Source: DATLFA01 sp039934635 (GTDB lineage: Bacteria > Actinomycetota > Acidimicrobiia > Acidimicrobiales > WLNW01). Taken from it: a DNA stretch of 26,552 bases. How positions within the stretch are numbered: the stretch's first letter is position 1; each line of letters starts with the position of its first letter. The notes under the pieces are model-generated. The model did no database searches, had not been told where the DNA came from, and worked only from the letters and a program-made list of their open reading frames with translations. The stretch lies in the NCBI GenBank assembly GCA_039934635.1, contig JBDTLT010000056.1, forward strand, positions 1-26,552, given 5' to 3'. Shown piece after piece: positions 7,180-16,036 of this stretch. Both the position numbers and the translations under genes were made by a program.

Positions 7180-7976
7180 CCGCCGCCGCTCGACGACTCG
7201 AGGGCAAGGTCGCCATCGTCGTCGGTGCCGGGCGCGGCATCGGTCGAGCGTGCGCTGACCGACTCGCCGCCGAAGGAGCGTCGGTGGTCGTCGCCGACAT
7301 CGACGGCCAGAACGCCAACAAGGCCGCGGCAGCGATCGAGGCTCGCGGCGGTCGCGCCACCGGAATGCAGGTGGACGTGGGCGACGAACACTCCGTCATC
7401 GCAATGGTGCGGTCGACACTCGACGCCTATGGCCGCATCGACATCTTGCACAACAACGCTGCCGACACGCGTGCCGAGGTGCTCGGCCGCGACACCGACG
7501 TGATCGGCATGAGCATCGACTTGTGGGATCAGACCATGGCCGTCAACGTGCGCGGCCCGATGCTCACGTGCAAACACGTGCTACCGCACATGATCGCGGC
7601 GGGCGGCGGCTCGATCATCAACACGTCGTCGGCATCAGGTCTCACCGGTGACCTCGTGCGCGCCGCGTACGCGGCGTCGAAGGCGGCCCTCAACTCGCTC
7701 ACGTGGTCGATCGCCACGATGTACGGCAAGCAGGGCGTGCGGTGCAACGCAGTCGCGCCCGGCCTGATCCTGTCCGAACGCCACCTCACCGACGACGCCG
7801 AGACAACAAGCCTCGCACTCTCGCATCACCTCACCACGCGCGTCGGCAAGCCCGATGACATCGCGGCCGCGGTGGCCTATCTCGCGAGCGACGACGCGGC
7901 CTTCGTCACGGGGCATGTGCTCAACGTCGACGGCGGCCTTCTCGTGCACATGCCGATGGTGGCGCAGCAGCGCTGA
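7176..7976 (+). CDS. Short-chain dehydrogenase/reductase (SDR)
   Basis: A 266-residue classical SDR. The nucleotide-binding motif GAGRGIG is at 17-23, the NNA motif at 93-95, catalytic Ser around 151-152, and the YxxxK pair is Y165 and K169. The C-terminal FVTGHVLNVDGG is the standard end of the family fold. The aspartate after the second strand (D41, in VVADID) suggests NAD(H) preference. The GTG start at 7176 overlaps the P450 stop by four bases (GTGA), so translation is probably coupled. The likely job is oxidising the hydroxyl group made by the P450 or a related compound; this is inferred from the operon, not from the sequence itself. Confidence 0.9.
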   Translation: MTAAARRLEGKVAIVVGAGRGIGRACADRLAAEGASVVVADIDGQNANKAAAAIEARGGRATGMQVDVGDEHSVIAMVRSTLDAYGRIDILHNNAADTRAEVLGRDTDVIGMSIDLWDQTMAVNVRGPMLTCKHVLPHMIAAGGGSIINTSSASGLTGDLVRAAYAASKAALNSLTWSIATMYGKQGVRCNAVAPGLILSERHLTDDAETTSLALSHHLTTRVGKPDDIAAAVAYLASDDAAFVTGHVLNVDGGLLVHMPMVAQQR

Positions 7977-8003
7977 GTTCGCCGGCGTTGCCGATGGTCC
8001 CGC

Positions 8004-8654
8004 GTGCGCGATCAACAGGCCTCCGATTGGCTACTGTTGGGATACGGGGCAGTACGCGTGTGCTTCAAGGCAGTCTGGGAGAGCCGAGCCATCGACGACG
8101 AGCGAACTGATCCACGGATCGCGCGAACGCGACTTCACGTTCTCGCCCATGCTCGCCGGCTTTTGACCGATGGCGGGTTGCCGAATGTGTCGTTCACGAA
8201 CCTCGCACGCGAGGCGCGCGTCGCTCGTCAAACGCTCTATACGCATTGGCAGACGCCAGAGAAACTGATCGCCGAGGCCATCCTCGACGGCTATGACGAG
8301 GCCCACCCGAAGGACGCCGATTCGATCGAGGCCGCAGTGCGAATGTGGCTGGCGAATATGCGAAGCACATTGTCTGATCCATCACGTGGGGTTGCGCTCA
8401 CGACGCTGGCGGCGTCCGCCTATCACGATCAAACCAGCCTCGACGCGCTCCGCCGTATCGAGCTCGATCGATTCGCTGCCTTCAACGCGCTCCTGCTTCC
8501 GTTCGGCGTTCGCTGTGAGCTCAGCGACTTCTCGTTGATTTCCGGGCCAATTTTTGCCAACCTCTTCTTCTTGCGTGAACCGGTCTCCGACGCCATGATC
8601 GAGCGCATCACGTCGCTGCTCTCACCGGTTGTCGCGAGCGCTTCGCTCAAATAG
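8004..8654 (+). CDS. TetR/AcrR family transcriptional regulator
   Basis: A regulator of at most 216 residues. The DNA-binding helix-turn-helix spans about 63-82 (FTNLAREARVARQTLYTHWQ), followed by the family's KLIAEAI helix, then a helical ligand-binding and dimerisation domain. The start is uncertain. GTG 8004 gives a long N-terminal extension of about 35 residues before the first helix; GTG 8058 is an in-frame alternative that gives a more usual length. It lies 27 bases after the SDR on the same strand and probably controls the P450-SDR pair or is co-transcribed with it. No clear operator was found next to it. Confidence 0.85.
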   Translation: MRDQQASDWLLLGYGAVRVCFKAVWESRAIDDERTDPRIARTRLHVLAHARRLLTDGGLPNVSFTNLAREARVARQTLYTHWQTPEKLIAEAILDGYDEAHPKDADSIEAAVRMWLANMRSTLSDPSRGVALTTLAASAYHDQTSLDALRRIELDRFAAFNALLLPFGVRCELSDFSLISGPIFANLFFLREPVSDAMIERITSLLSPVVASASLK

Positions 8655-8657
8655 TCC

Positions 8658-8937
8658 TCAGGTCTCGGACCCCGACTCACGCCGCCATTCGGCGCGCGCC
8701 TGAAGGAACAGGCTGCGGGCCTTGAAACCGGCCCACGTATCTCCGGTCATCCCGCCGCCCCAATGCTCCGGCTCGGGGCCGACGAGATGCGCCCAGTCCC
8801 GTAGCCGGAATCGCTGCAAGATCTCGGGCATCGGGACACCGGTTGCGCTCTTACCGCTTCGCACAGCGCCGACCACTGCTCGCGATTGGCTGGCCCAGCA
8901 TCGTCCCCTGACGCCCGCCGAGTTCGAGATCGCTCAC
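8658..8937 (-). pseudogene. Probable frameshifted small gene
   Basis: Three consecutive reading frames on the minus strand each hold a protein-like piece. From GTG 8937 the first reads MSDLELGGRQG before decaying to a stop at 8851-8853. A second frame then reads DDAGPANREQWSALCEAVR. The third, open to 8658, reads SGKSATGVPMPEILQRFRLR and ends with AWxH-like and GGGMTGDTWAGFKARS sequence. Joined, they would make a protein of about 90 residues that I do not recognise. Two frame changes are needed. The last part alone could be a 57-residue protein from ATG 8831, but its ribosome-binding site is weak. Convergent with the TetR gene, stops three bases apart. Confidence 0.45.
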
Positions 8938-9074
8938 TTTGTCCCCGCAATCTGTAAGCCGCCACGCAACCGCGGCGGGGCGTGCACCATGCGGGGTCCG
9001 GGCCGGCGACACTCACGTATCGGGACTTCGAGCGCAACAATGAGTCCAACTCCCAAACTTTTCGAAAGGTCTTG

Positions 9075-9758
9075 CTATTCCGAGCCCGCCGCGAGCGCGA
9101 GGGGATTAGGTGTCGGGTCACCGATGCGCGTGAGCGTGTTGCGGTCGATGTGATGGGCGAGTTCCGCGCGGCCTGCGACCTGCATCACCGTGTCTTCTTC
9201 GTACGACCACGTGCCGTCGTGGTGCACCGTGACGCGCATCCGGAAGCTGACGGTGCGAAACGCGCGGTTGATGAACGGGTTCGACAAAATGCCGTAGTCC
9301 TCCGAGCCGATAGCCGCGGTGACTTCGAACTCGGTGGCATCGGGCTCGGCGCTGCCGGCAGCCAACAGCACTTGACCGCGCGGTATCGCGATCGTATGGG
9401 TGACCGTGCGGGCCGCGGGTTCCCACAGCCAATACCCGACCTGGTCGTGGAACGTCTCGACCTCACCGGGCCGCACGATGTGCACGTGGTAGCGAAGGCC
9501 GTAGAACAACTGCGGGCCGTTCGTCTGCGGGTCGATGGGCTGCAATTCGTACCGCTCGACGAATATGTCGTGTTCATCGCCGTCGATCACCGGCCCCTTG
9601 ATATCCGAGCCCGGACCGACGGGATGCTGGTTGGCGCCGAGGGTGCCTTCCCAGATCCCGGCGAGAGGACGCAACGGGCCGAGGTTCGCGAGCGTGTCTT
9701 CGCTGCCTTCGGCCTCGGTGTAGATGTCCGCGCCGTATTGGTTCACGTTGTCGCCCAT
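9075..9758 (-). CDS. Heme-binding beta-barrel (nitrobindin/FABP-like) protein
   Basis: A 227-residue soluble protein. GPLRPLAGIWEGTLG (about 27-41) matches the nitrobindin-type opening GxWxGxG. The middle part, DQVGYWLWEPAARTVTHTIA followed by a PxGQ-type turn, matches the strand pattern of the same lipocalin/FABP-like barrel. A candidate proximal heme ligand is H202 or H203 in AHHIDRNTLTRI near the C terminus. Family members bind ferric heme and react with NO or peroxynitrite; some lack heme. The ligand here is unproven. At 227 residues it is longer than typical nitrobindins (160-200). It is divergent from the PadR gene, with 155 bases between, so the operator there could affect both. Confidence 0.7.
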   Translation of the reverse strand: MGDNVNQYGADIYTEAEGSEDTLANLGPLRPLAGIWEGTLGANQHPVGPGSDIKGPVIDGDEHDIFVERYELQPIDPQTNGPQLFYGLRYHVHIVRPGEVETFHDQVGYWLWEPAARTVTHTIAIPRGQVLLAAGSAEPDATEFEVTAAIGSEDYGILSNPFINRAFRTVSFRMRVTVHHDGTWSYEEDTVMQVAGRAELAHHIDRNTLTRIGDPTPNPLALAAGSE

Positions 9759-9856
9759 CGCGTGACGCTAGCCAAAACCAGGGCGCCGATCGGCCTCACC
9801 GATCTGTGCGAGATCGCCAGCTGCGAATTTTCTCGTGCCGCGACCCCCGCCAAGTA

Positions 9857-9881
9857 GATACTCGGTATAGTACTGCGTATC
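9857..9881. promoter_or_regulatory. Candidate PadR operator: two adjacent dyads over a -10-like box
   Basis: ATAC-TCG-GTAT at 9858-9868 is a perfect dyad. GTACTGCGTAT at 9870-9880 repeats the same layout (TAC-TGC-GTA core) exactly 12 bases on. The outer bases also pair, GATAC at 9857-9861 with GTATC at 9877-9881. A TATAGT (9866-9871), a fair -10 hexamer, lies between the dyads. PadR regulators typically bind ATAC/GTAT-containing inverted repeats in their own promoter, which fits the padR start 33 bases downstream. No good -35 was seen. Confidence 0.65.
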
Positions 9882-9913
9882 CCATCCGCGTTTCGACCAA
9901 TTCGAGGTAACCG

Positions 9914-10525
9914 GTGAGTGTCCGACATGCGCTATTGGCGCTGCTCAGTGCAGGTCCGAAGTATGGGCTGCAGTTGCGTCACGAGTTCGAGGCGCGGACC
10001 GGTGAGGTCTGGCCGCTCAACGTGGGTCAGGTGTACACGACGCTGCAACGGCTCGAACGTGATGGCCTCGTCACGTCCGACGGCGCCGAGGACGGGCCGC
10101 AAAAGGGCTACAGCATCACCACGGCCGGCGCGCACGCACTGAGTAATTGGTTGTTGACGCCGCCCGAGGTGGCACAGCCTCCACGCGACGAATTGTTGAT
10201 CAAAGTGCTCGTCGCGGTGCAGGTGCCCGGCGTCGAAGTGCACGACGTGATCCAGGTGCATCGTCGTCACCTGGTCGAATTGATGCAGACCTACACGACC
10301 GTCAAAGCGAACGCTCCCGAGGACGACGTGCCGCTGGCGTTGGTGGTCGACTCCGAGTTGTTCCGCATCGAGGCCGCCGTGCGTTGGCTCGACGCCGCCG
10401 AGGATCGGTTCCGCCGGTTTCCGGTGGTGCGCAACGAACCGGTCAGTCATGAGCCCGCCGCCAAACCCGTCAAGGCCAATCCCGCGCGCCGTGTGCCCAC
10501 GTCCCGTCTCGGAGCACTTTCATGA
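9914..10525 (+). CDS. PadR family transcriptional regulator
   Basis: A 203-residue regulator. The N-terminal PadR winged helix covers about 1-80: SVRHALLALLSAGPKYGLQL, then VGQVYTTLQRLERDGLV (recognition helix and wing), then GYSITTAGAHAL. A C-terminal helical dimerisation domain of the Vir_act_alpha_C type follows, and a basic Ala/Pro-rich tail. It starts at GTG 9914 behind a GAGG sequence. The ABC ATPase gene starts in its stop codon (ATGA). PadR proteins repress transporters and detoxification genes and are released by the compound they sense, so this one most likely controls the exporter operon and itself through the dyads upstream. Confidence 0.9.
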   Translation: MSVRHALLALLSAGPKYGLQLRHEFEARTGEVWPLNVGQVYTTLQRLERDGLVTSDGAEDGPQKGYSITTAGAHALSNWLLTPPEVAQPPRDELLIKVLVAVQVPGVEVHDVIQVHRRHLVELMQTYTTVKANAPEDDVPLALVVDSELFRIEAAVRWLDAAEDRFRRFPVVRNEPVSHEPAAKPVKANPARRVPTSRLGALS

Positions 10526-11253
10526 GTTCGATCCTCGAATTGCGGCAAGTCTCGAAGACCTACGGTGAAGGCGCGACGTCGGTGCACGCGTTGCGCTCGG
10601 TCGACCTCGTGGTCGCGCCCGGTGAACTCGTGGCGATCATGGGCCCGAGCGGCTCGGGCAAGAGCAGTCTCCTCACCATCGCCGGCAGCCTCGAAGAGCC
10701 GACCTCCGGCGAGGTACTCGTCGCCGGTGCGTCGTTGTCGGAGATGTCGCGTAAGGACAAGGCGAGGTTGCGGCGCCGTTCGATCGGCTTCGTCTTTCAG
10801 GACTTCAACTTGCTCTCGGGTCTCACCGCACTCGAAAACGTTGCCATGCCGCTCGAGCTCGACGGCATGAACGGCCGCGAGGCGCGCAACCACGCCATGA
10901 CCGCCCTGACCGATCTCGGCGTGGCCGAACGCGCTGCGCATTATCCCGATGATCTATCCGGTGGCGAGCGCCAGCGTGTCGCGATTGCGCGCGCGGTTGT
11001 CGGTGAGCGCCGCCTGGTGTTGGCCGACGAACCGACGGGCGCGCTCGACTCGACCAATAGCGAGGCGGTCATGCGCCTGTTGCGCGAGATCTGCTCGCGC
11101 GGCGCGGCCGGCGTTGTCGTGACGCACGAAGCTCGATTGGCATCGTGGGCCAACCGTGTCGTCTTCTTGCGCGATGGGCGTCTGGTCGACCAGACGGGGA
11201 AGCCCGAAGGTCCTGAGTCGCTGCTCACCTCCGGTCCACGAGCGCGACCATGA
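10522..11253 (+). CDS. ABC transporter ATP-binding protein (LolD/MacB/YknY type)
   Basis: A 243-residue ATPase with all motifs intact: Walker A GPSGSGKS (41-48), Q-loop Q93, signature LSGGERQ (145-151), Walker B LVLADEP (165-171) and switch His202. The DFNLLSGLTALENV stretch after the Q-loop is typical of the MacB/LolD/BceA group. It powers the permease encoded next, with ATP hydrolysis in the cytoplasm driving a mechanotransmission-type pump. It overlaps padR upstream and the permease downstream, each by four bases (ATGA), so the three genes are translated together. Confidence 0.95.
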   Translation: MSSILELRQVSKTYGEGATSVHALRSVDLVVAPGELVAIMGPSGSGKSSLLTIAGSLEEPTSGEVLVAGASLSEMSRKDKARLRRRSIGFVFQDFNLLSGLTALENVAMPLELDGMNGREARNHAMTALTDLGVAERAAHYPDDLSGGERQRVAIARAVVGERRLVLADEPTGALDSTNSEAVMRLLREICSRGAAGVVVTHEARLASWANRVVFLRDGRLVDQTGKPEGPESLLTSGPRARP

Positions 11254-13688
11254 GCAAGAACGACGGGCCATCCGGGCCGGCGCGGCGCGCCATCGTTCGT
11301 TGGGCGTGGCGTCTGTTCCAGCGTGAATGGCGTCAGCAACTCTTGCTCATGGCCCTCATGACGATGACCGTCGCCGCGGCGGTGGCCGGCGCGTCGATGG
11401 CGGTCAATGCGTCGTCGTTCGGTCAAGATGACTTCGGCGATGCGAACTCGAGTGCACAGTTCGACGTCACCACTCCCGAGGTGACGGCCGGCAACCTCGC
11501 CGGGGCACGAGCGCGCTTTGGCACGGTCGAGACCATCGGGCACCGGTCGGTTTCGCTCCCCGGTTCGGTCAAGCCGCTCGATCTCCGCACGCAGGATCCG
11601 AACGGCACCTTCGGTAGCCCGCTGCTCGCGTTGCGCAAAGGTCGCTACCCGGTCGCGGCCAACGAGTTGGCGCTCACGCGCTCGGTCGCCGATCTCCTCG
11701 GCGCGCAGGTCGGTGATCGCATCGTGTTGGACGACGTCGAATGGGCAATCGTCGGGGAGGTCGAAAATCCGAATGATCTCAAGGACGAGTTCGCGCTCAC
11801 CGCACCCGATGACAACGCCGTCGTCGACTCGATCACGCTGCTCTTCGACAACAGAGACCTCGCCCCGCGATCCGGCCCGCCCGCGGCATCGGACGCCAAC
11901 ACTGAGTTTCACCTCGGTGTGATGTCCCGTGGCAGCGACGGTCCCGTCGCCGTGCTCGTCCTGATTGCCGCGACGGTGGCGATGGCACTGGTCGGCCTCG
12001 TCGCGGCGTCGGGATTCGTCGTCGTGGCGCAGCGCCGCCAACGACAACTCGGTCTGTTGTCGGCCATCGGGGCCACCGAGCGCCATCTGCGTCTGGTGAT
12101 GTTGGCGAACGGCGCGTTCGTGGGTGCAGTCGCGGCGTTGATCGGCACCGTGTTGGGTGTCGCCGCACGAGTACTGGCCACCTCTGCCGTCGAAAGCGCG
12201 GCGAATCATCGACTCGGCCGCTTCGATCTGCCGTGGTCGCTCATCATCGAGTGCGGGTTGCTGGCGATCGTCATGGCGACGGCCGCCGCGTGGTGGCCGG
12301 CGCGCAGCCTGTCGCGCATGCCGGTGATGGCTGCGCTGTCGGCGCGACCGACGCGTCCACGGCCGGTGCGCCGGTCGCTGGCCGTCGCTTTGGCGTTGTT
12401 GGGGCTCGGCGTCGGTGGCATCGCCGCGGCCCACCCCACCGATACCACCGTCCGGCCCGTCGTTCTCGTCTTCGGCATGCTGGGCGCGGTCATCGGTGTG
12501 GTCTTCGCGGCACCGGCGGCGATTCGGGGGTTGGCGGTGCCGGCGGCGCGGCTGCCGTTCGCCGCGAGGCTCGCGTTGCGCGACCTCGTTCGCTATCAAG
12601 CCCGTTCGGCCGCCGCCTTGGCGGCAATCACACTCGGTCTCGGTATCTCCATCTCCGTCGTCGGCATTGCGCAGGCCAACGAATACCGCGCCGACGACGG
12701 CAACCTGTCGAGCCGGCAACTCGTCATCCGCGTCGGCGAAGTGCGGACTGCGACCGACCCGAATCTGACCGCCGCCGAACGGGCCTCGCTCGATACGCAT
12801 GCCGCGACCGTCGCGGCGACACTCGGCAAACCGACGATGTACACGCTCGACGTTGCGCGCAATCCGACCGACGCGACCATTCGAGAGCCCGTCGCGCAGG
12901 CGGTGCAAACCGATCCCCACTCGTTCCGCTTTGTCAGCTATCCCTTCATCGCTACTCCCGAGCTACTCGCGCACTACGACATCGATCCCGCGACGATCAA
13001 CGCCGACACCGATCTGCTCACGACGCGTACCGACGAGGTCACGCTCCTGGACTTTTCGCCCAAATCAGTCGAAGGCCCCGCGCCCGACGCCAGTAATCGT
13101 GTCCAAGTCGTCGACCTGCCCTCCTACTCCTCGGCCCCGAACGCACTCATCACCGAAGCCGCGTTGAGCCGGCACGGATGGGTCGCTGCCCGCGCCGGAT
13201 GGTTGATCGAGATGGACAAGCCACTCACCACCGCACAGATCGCGGCCGCCCGATCCGCCGCGGCCGATGTCGGCCTGGCCATCGAGACGCGCTCCACGCA
13301 GGACAGCCTCGCTACGTTGCGCACCGTTGCCACGACATCGGGTGCACTACTCGCCTTGGCCATCGTCGCCATGACCATCGGATTGATCCGCAGCGAAGCC
13401 GCTGCCGACTTGCGCACCCTCACCGCCACCGGCGCGGCGAGCCACACCCGGCGCACACTGACTGCCTGCACCGCCGGTGCACTTGCCGTCCTCGGCATCG
13501 TGCTCGGCGCCGCGGGTGCCTACGCCGCGCTGATCGCCGGCTTCCACTCGCAGCTCTACAAGCTCACACCGTTGCCGTTCGCGGAGTTGCTGCCGCTGGC
13601 CGTCGGGCTCCCGCTCGTCGCGATGACCGCCGGCTGGCTACTCGCGGGACGCGAACCTCGGACCTTCTCTCGCCAAACATTGGATTGA
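11250..13688 (+). CDS. FtsX/MacB-like ABC transporter permease, two-module type
   Basis: An 812-residue membrane protein. After a basic N terminus, the first membrane helix is at about 28-52 (LLLMALMTMTVAAAVAGASM). A large outside domain of about 170 residues follows, then a first FtsX block of helices around 230-350. Further helices around 385-440 and a second outside region (about 480-680) come next, and a final FtsX block of helices to the C terminus. This ten-helix-like, two-FtsX layout is found in actinobacterial exporters of the MacB/BceB superfamily. These move or expel peptides, lipids or antibiotics; the substrate is unknown. There is no periplasmic adaptor or two-component system nearby; the PadR gene takes the regulatory place. 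Confidence 0.88.
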   Translation: MSKNDGPSGPARRAIVRWAWRLFQREWRQQLLLMALMTMTVAAAVAGASMAVNASSFGQDDFGDANSSAQFDVTTPEVTAGNLAGARARFGTVETIGHRSVSLPGSVKPLDLRTQDPNGTFGSPLLALRKGRYPVAANELALTRSVADLLGAQVGDRIVLDDVEWAIVGEVENPNDLKDEFALTAPDDNAVVDSITLLFDNRDLAPRSGPPAASDANTEFHLGVMSRGSDGPVAVLVLIAATVAMALVGLVAASGFVVVAQRRQRQLGLLSAIGATERHLRLVMLANGAFVGAVAALIGTVLGVAARVLATSAVESAANHRLGRFDLPWSLIIECGLLAIVMATAAAWWPARSLSRMPVMAALSARPTRPRPVRRSLAVALALLGLGVGGIAAAHPTDTTVRPVVLVFGMLGAVIGVVFAAPAAIRGLAVPAARLPFAARLALRDLVRYQARSAAALAAITLGLGISISVVGIAQANEYRADDGNLSSRQLVIRVGEVRTATDPNLTAAERASLDTHAATVAATLGKPTMYTLDVARNPTDATIREPVAQAVQTDPHSFRFVSYPFIATPELLAHYDIDPATINADTDLLTTRTDEVTLLDFSPKSVEGPAPDASNRVQVVDLPSYSSAPNALITEAALSRHGWVAARAGWLIEMDKPLTTAQIAAARSAAADVGLAIETRSTQDSLATLRTVATTSGALLALAIVAMTIGLIRSEAAADLRTLTATGAASHTRRTLTACTAGALAVLGIVLGAAGAYAALIAGFHSQLYKLTPLPFAELLPLAVGLPLVAMTAGWLLAGREPRTFSRQTLD

Positions 13689-13692
13689 CTCA

Positions 13693-13709
13693 GCCACCGC
13701 TCTGGTGGC
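13693..13709. terminator. Hairpin between convergent permease and glgX
   Basis: GCCACC at 13693-13698 pairs with GGTGGC at 13704-13709 over a five-base loop. It lies in the 52-base gap between two convergent stop codons, where a shared terminator is expected. There is no T-run on either side, so rho-independent function is uncertain. Confidence 0.45.
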
Positions 13710-13740
13710 GTTCGCCCGCGACCTGACGAGTCGTGAACCT

Positions 13741-15855
13741 TCAGGCGGCTTCGGCCTCGACGAATTCGAGCAGCATGGTCGTGTGGTCGGCGAGCTCCAC
13801 CTTGGTCGCCGCGTCGAACATCTCGGCAGCCGGCATACCGACCTGGCCGGTGACCGTGTCGAGCACAACCCGCCACCGTTTGCCCCACTGATCGTCGGGA
13901 AGACTCACGGTCACCGGTTCATGCGACGCGTTGATCAGCCAGAGGAAGTTGTTGTCGGTGACGGCTTCACCCCGAGCACTTTGTTCGATCGAGCTTCCCC
14001 CGATGAAGATCGTGAGCGACTTGAGGTCGCCCTGGTTCCAAGCGTCATCGTTCATCTCGTCGCCCTCGGGGCTGAACCACGCGAGGTCGACGGAACCTTC
14101 TCCGTGCAGCGATCGGCCCTGAAAGAATTGCCGCCGACGAAAGGCCGGATGGTCGCGCCGTAAGGCGATCACCGCCGACACGAACTCGCAAAGGCTCTCA
14201 TCGGCATTGTCCCAGTCGAACCACGAGACCTCGTTGTCTTGGCAGTAAGCGTTGTTGTTGCCCTGTTGCGTTCGCCCGATTTCGTCACCCCCGAGGATCA
14301 TGGGCACGCCCTGTGACAGGATCAGCGTCGTGAGCAGATTGCGTTGCTGACGGGCGCGTAGCTCGTTGATCGTCTCGTCGTCAGTGGGCCCTTCGGCGCC
14401 GCAGTTCCAGCCCCGGTTGTGGCTCTCGCCGTCGTTGTTGTGCTCACCATTGGCCTCGTTGTGCTTCTCGTTGTAGCTCACCAAATCGCGCAGGGTGAAC
14501 CCGTCGTGCGCGGTGACGAAGTTGATGCTTGCGTGCGGCTTGCGCCCGGCCGCTTCGTAGAGATCGCTCGACCCCGTGATGCGATAGGCGAATTCGCCGA
14601 CGCCTCGAGGCGTGCCGGCCCAGTGGTCACGAATGCAATCACGGTACCGTCCATTCCATTCGGCCCACTGCGGGGGGAAGTTGCCCACTTGGTAGCCACC
14701 TTCGCCGACGTCCCACGGCTCGGCGATCAACTTCAAGCGGCTCACGATCGGATCTTGCTGGACGAGGTCGAAGAACGCGGAGAGTCGATCGACTTCGTGC
14801 AGGCTCCGTGCGAGCGTCGACGCAAGGTCGAACCGAAAGCCGTCGACGTGCATTTCCGTTGCCCAATAGCGGAGGCTGTCCATGACGAGTTGCAAGACGT
14901 AGGGGTTCTGCATGTTGAGCGTGTTGCCCGTGCCGGTGTAGTCCATGTAGTACTGCTTGTCATCGGCAACGAGTCGGTAGTACGCCGCATTGTCGATGCC
15001 TTTGAACGACAACGTCGGGCCTAGGTGATTGCCCTCGGCCGTGTGGTTGTAGACGACGTCAAGGATCACTTCGATGCCGGCTTGGTGCAGGGTCTTCACC
15101 ATCTGCTTGAAGTCCTGAACCTGCTGCCCTTGGCCGTGGCGATGCGAGTACTCGTGATGGGGCGCGAAGTAGCCAATCGAGTTGTAGCCCCAATAGTTGT
15201 TCAAGCCGCGCTCGGCAAGATGAGCGTCGTGGACGAACTGGTGAATTGGCAGCAACTCGAGCGTCGTGACGCCCAGACGCTTGAGGTGATCGACAAAGGC
15301 CGGATGGGCGATCCCCGCGTAGCTGCCGCGGAGGTCCTCGTCGACATGCGGGTGCCGCATCGTCGCGCCCTTGACGTGCGCTTCATAGATGACGGTTTCC
15401 GACCATGGCAGCGACAGCGGCTGGTCGGTGGCCCAGTCGAAGAAGGGGTTCACCACCACGCTGCGGGGTGAACGCGGCGCGCTGTCCGACGTGTCGAGCT
15501 TGTCGTGGTCAGCGAAGTCGTAGCTGAAGAGCGATTGACCCCAATCGAAGGTCCCCTCGATCGCCCGGGCGTAGGGGTCGAGCAACAGCTTGGCCGGGTT
15601 GCAACGATGCCCGTTGGACGGGTCCCACGGCCCGTGCACGCGAAAGCCGTACTTCGTGTTCGCCGGCAGGTCGGGGAAGTATCCGTGCCATACCGACCCC
15701 GAACGTTCGGGCAGGAGAACGCGTTCTTCATTCCCCTCGTCGTCGAACAGGCACAGCTCGACCGCCTCGGCAACATCGGAGAACAACGAAATGTTGGTAC
15801 CGACGCCGTCGAAGGAAGCCCCGAGCGGAAGCGATGAACCCGGCCAGACTCTCAT
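13741..15855 (-). CDS. glgX: Glycogen debranching enzyme GlgX
   Basis: A 704-residue GH13 isoamylase-type enzyme of normal length that hydrolyses alpha-1,6 branches of glycogen or limit dextrin in the cytoplasm. The N-terminal CBM48-like domain (about 5-95) begins MRVWPGSSLPLGASFDG. The GH13 barrel carries the nucleophile D343 in VDGFRFDLAS, the acid/base E379 in LIAEPWDVG and the transition-state stabiliser D451 in TAHDGFTL. ATG 15855 has GGAGAGG upstream; the frame extended to 15921 is less likely because family members begin with MRVWPG. No glgB, glgP, treY or treZ lies nearby, although glgX often sits in such clusters. In this window its neighbours are stress genes. Confidence 0.95.
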   Translation of the reverse strand: MRVWPGSSLPLGASFDGVGTNISLFSDVAEAVELCLFDDEGNEERVLLPERSGSVWHGYFPDLPANTKYGFRVHGPWDPSNGHRCNPAKLLLDPYARAIEGTFDWGQSLFSYDFADHDKLDTSDSAPRSPRSVVVNPFFDWATDQPLSLPWSETVIYEAHVKGATMRHPHVDEDLRGSYAGIAHPAFVDHLKRLGVTTLELLPIHQFVHDAHLAERGLNNYWGYNSIGYFAPHHEYSHRHGQGQQVQDFKQMVKTLHQAGIEVILDVVYNHTAEGNHLGPTLSFKGIDNAAYYRLVADDKQYYMDYTGTGNTLNMQNPYVLQLVMDSLRYWATEMHVDGFRFDLASTLARSLHEVDRLSAFFDLVQQDPIVSRLKLIAEPWDVGEGGYQVGNFPPQWAEWNGRYRDCIRDHWAGTPRGVGEFAYRITGSSDLYEAAGRKPHASINFVTAHDGFTLRDLVSYNEKHNEANGEHNNDGESHNRGWNCGAEGPTDDETINELRARQQRNLLTTLILSQGVPMILGGDEIGRTQQGNNNAYCQDNEVSWFDWDNADESLCEFVSAVIALRRDHPAFRRRQFFQGRSLHGEGSVDLAWFSPEGDEMNDDAWNQGDLKSLTIFIGGSSIEQSARGEAVTDNNFLWLINASHEPVTVSLPDDQWGKRWRVVLDTVTGQVGMPAAEMFDAATKVELADHTTMLLEFVEAEAA

Positions 15856-16036
15856 GTGAACGAACCTCTCCAGTTGGGCAGCATGACCGCAGCGAAGTGC
15901 ACTACCCAGCCACTCTGCCACTGATCCGGCGATGTGCTTCTAGTCGCGCGACGCCCGCCCAGAAAATGGTTGTTCCCACGGCGATCACGACGCGGTGAAG
16001 TCGACACAGCTGTTCGGCAGGCGTCGATACGCCACT

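Noticed and set aside
10941..12920. A 659-residue minus-strand frame opposite the ABC genes
   Set aside because: Composition (Arg, His, Gly, Asp-rich) and position show that it mirrors the ATPase and permease, both well supported.
15850..15945. tRNA-like string on the minus strand (D-arm and T-arm resembling pieces) in the glgX leader
   Set aside because: The acceptor ends do not pair and no proper anticodon stem can be formed; the sequence also overlaps the glgX ribosome-binding site.
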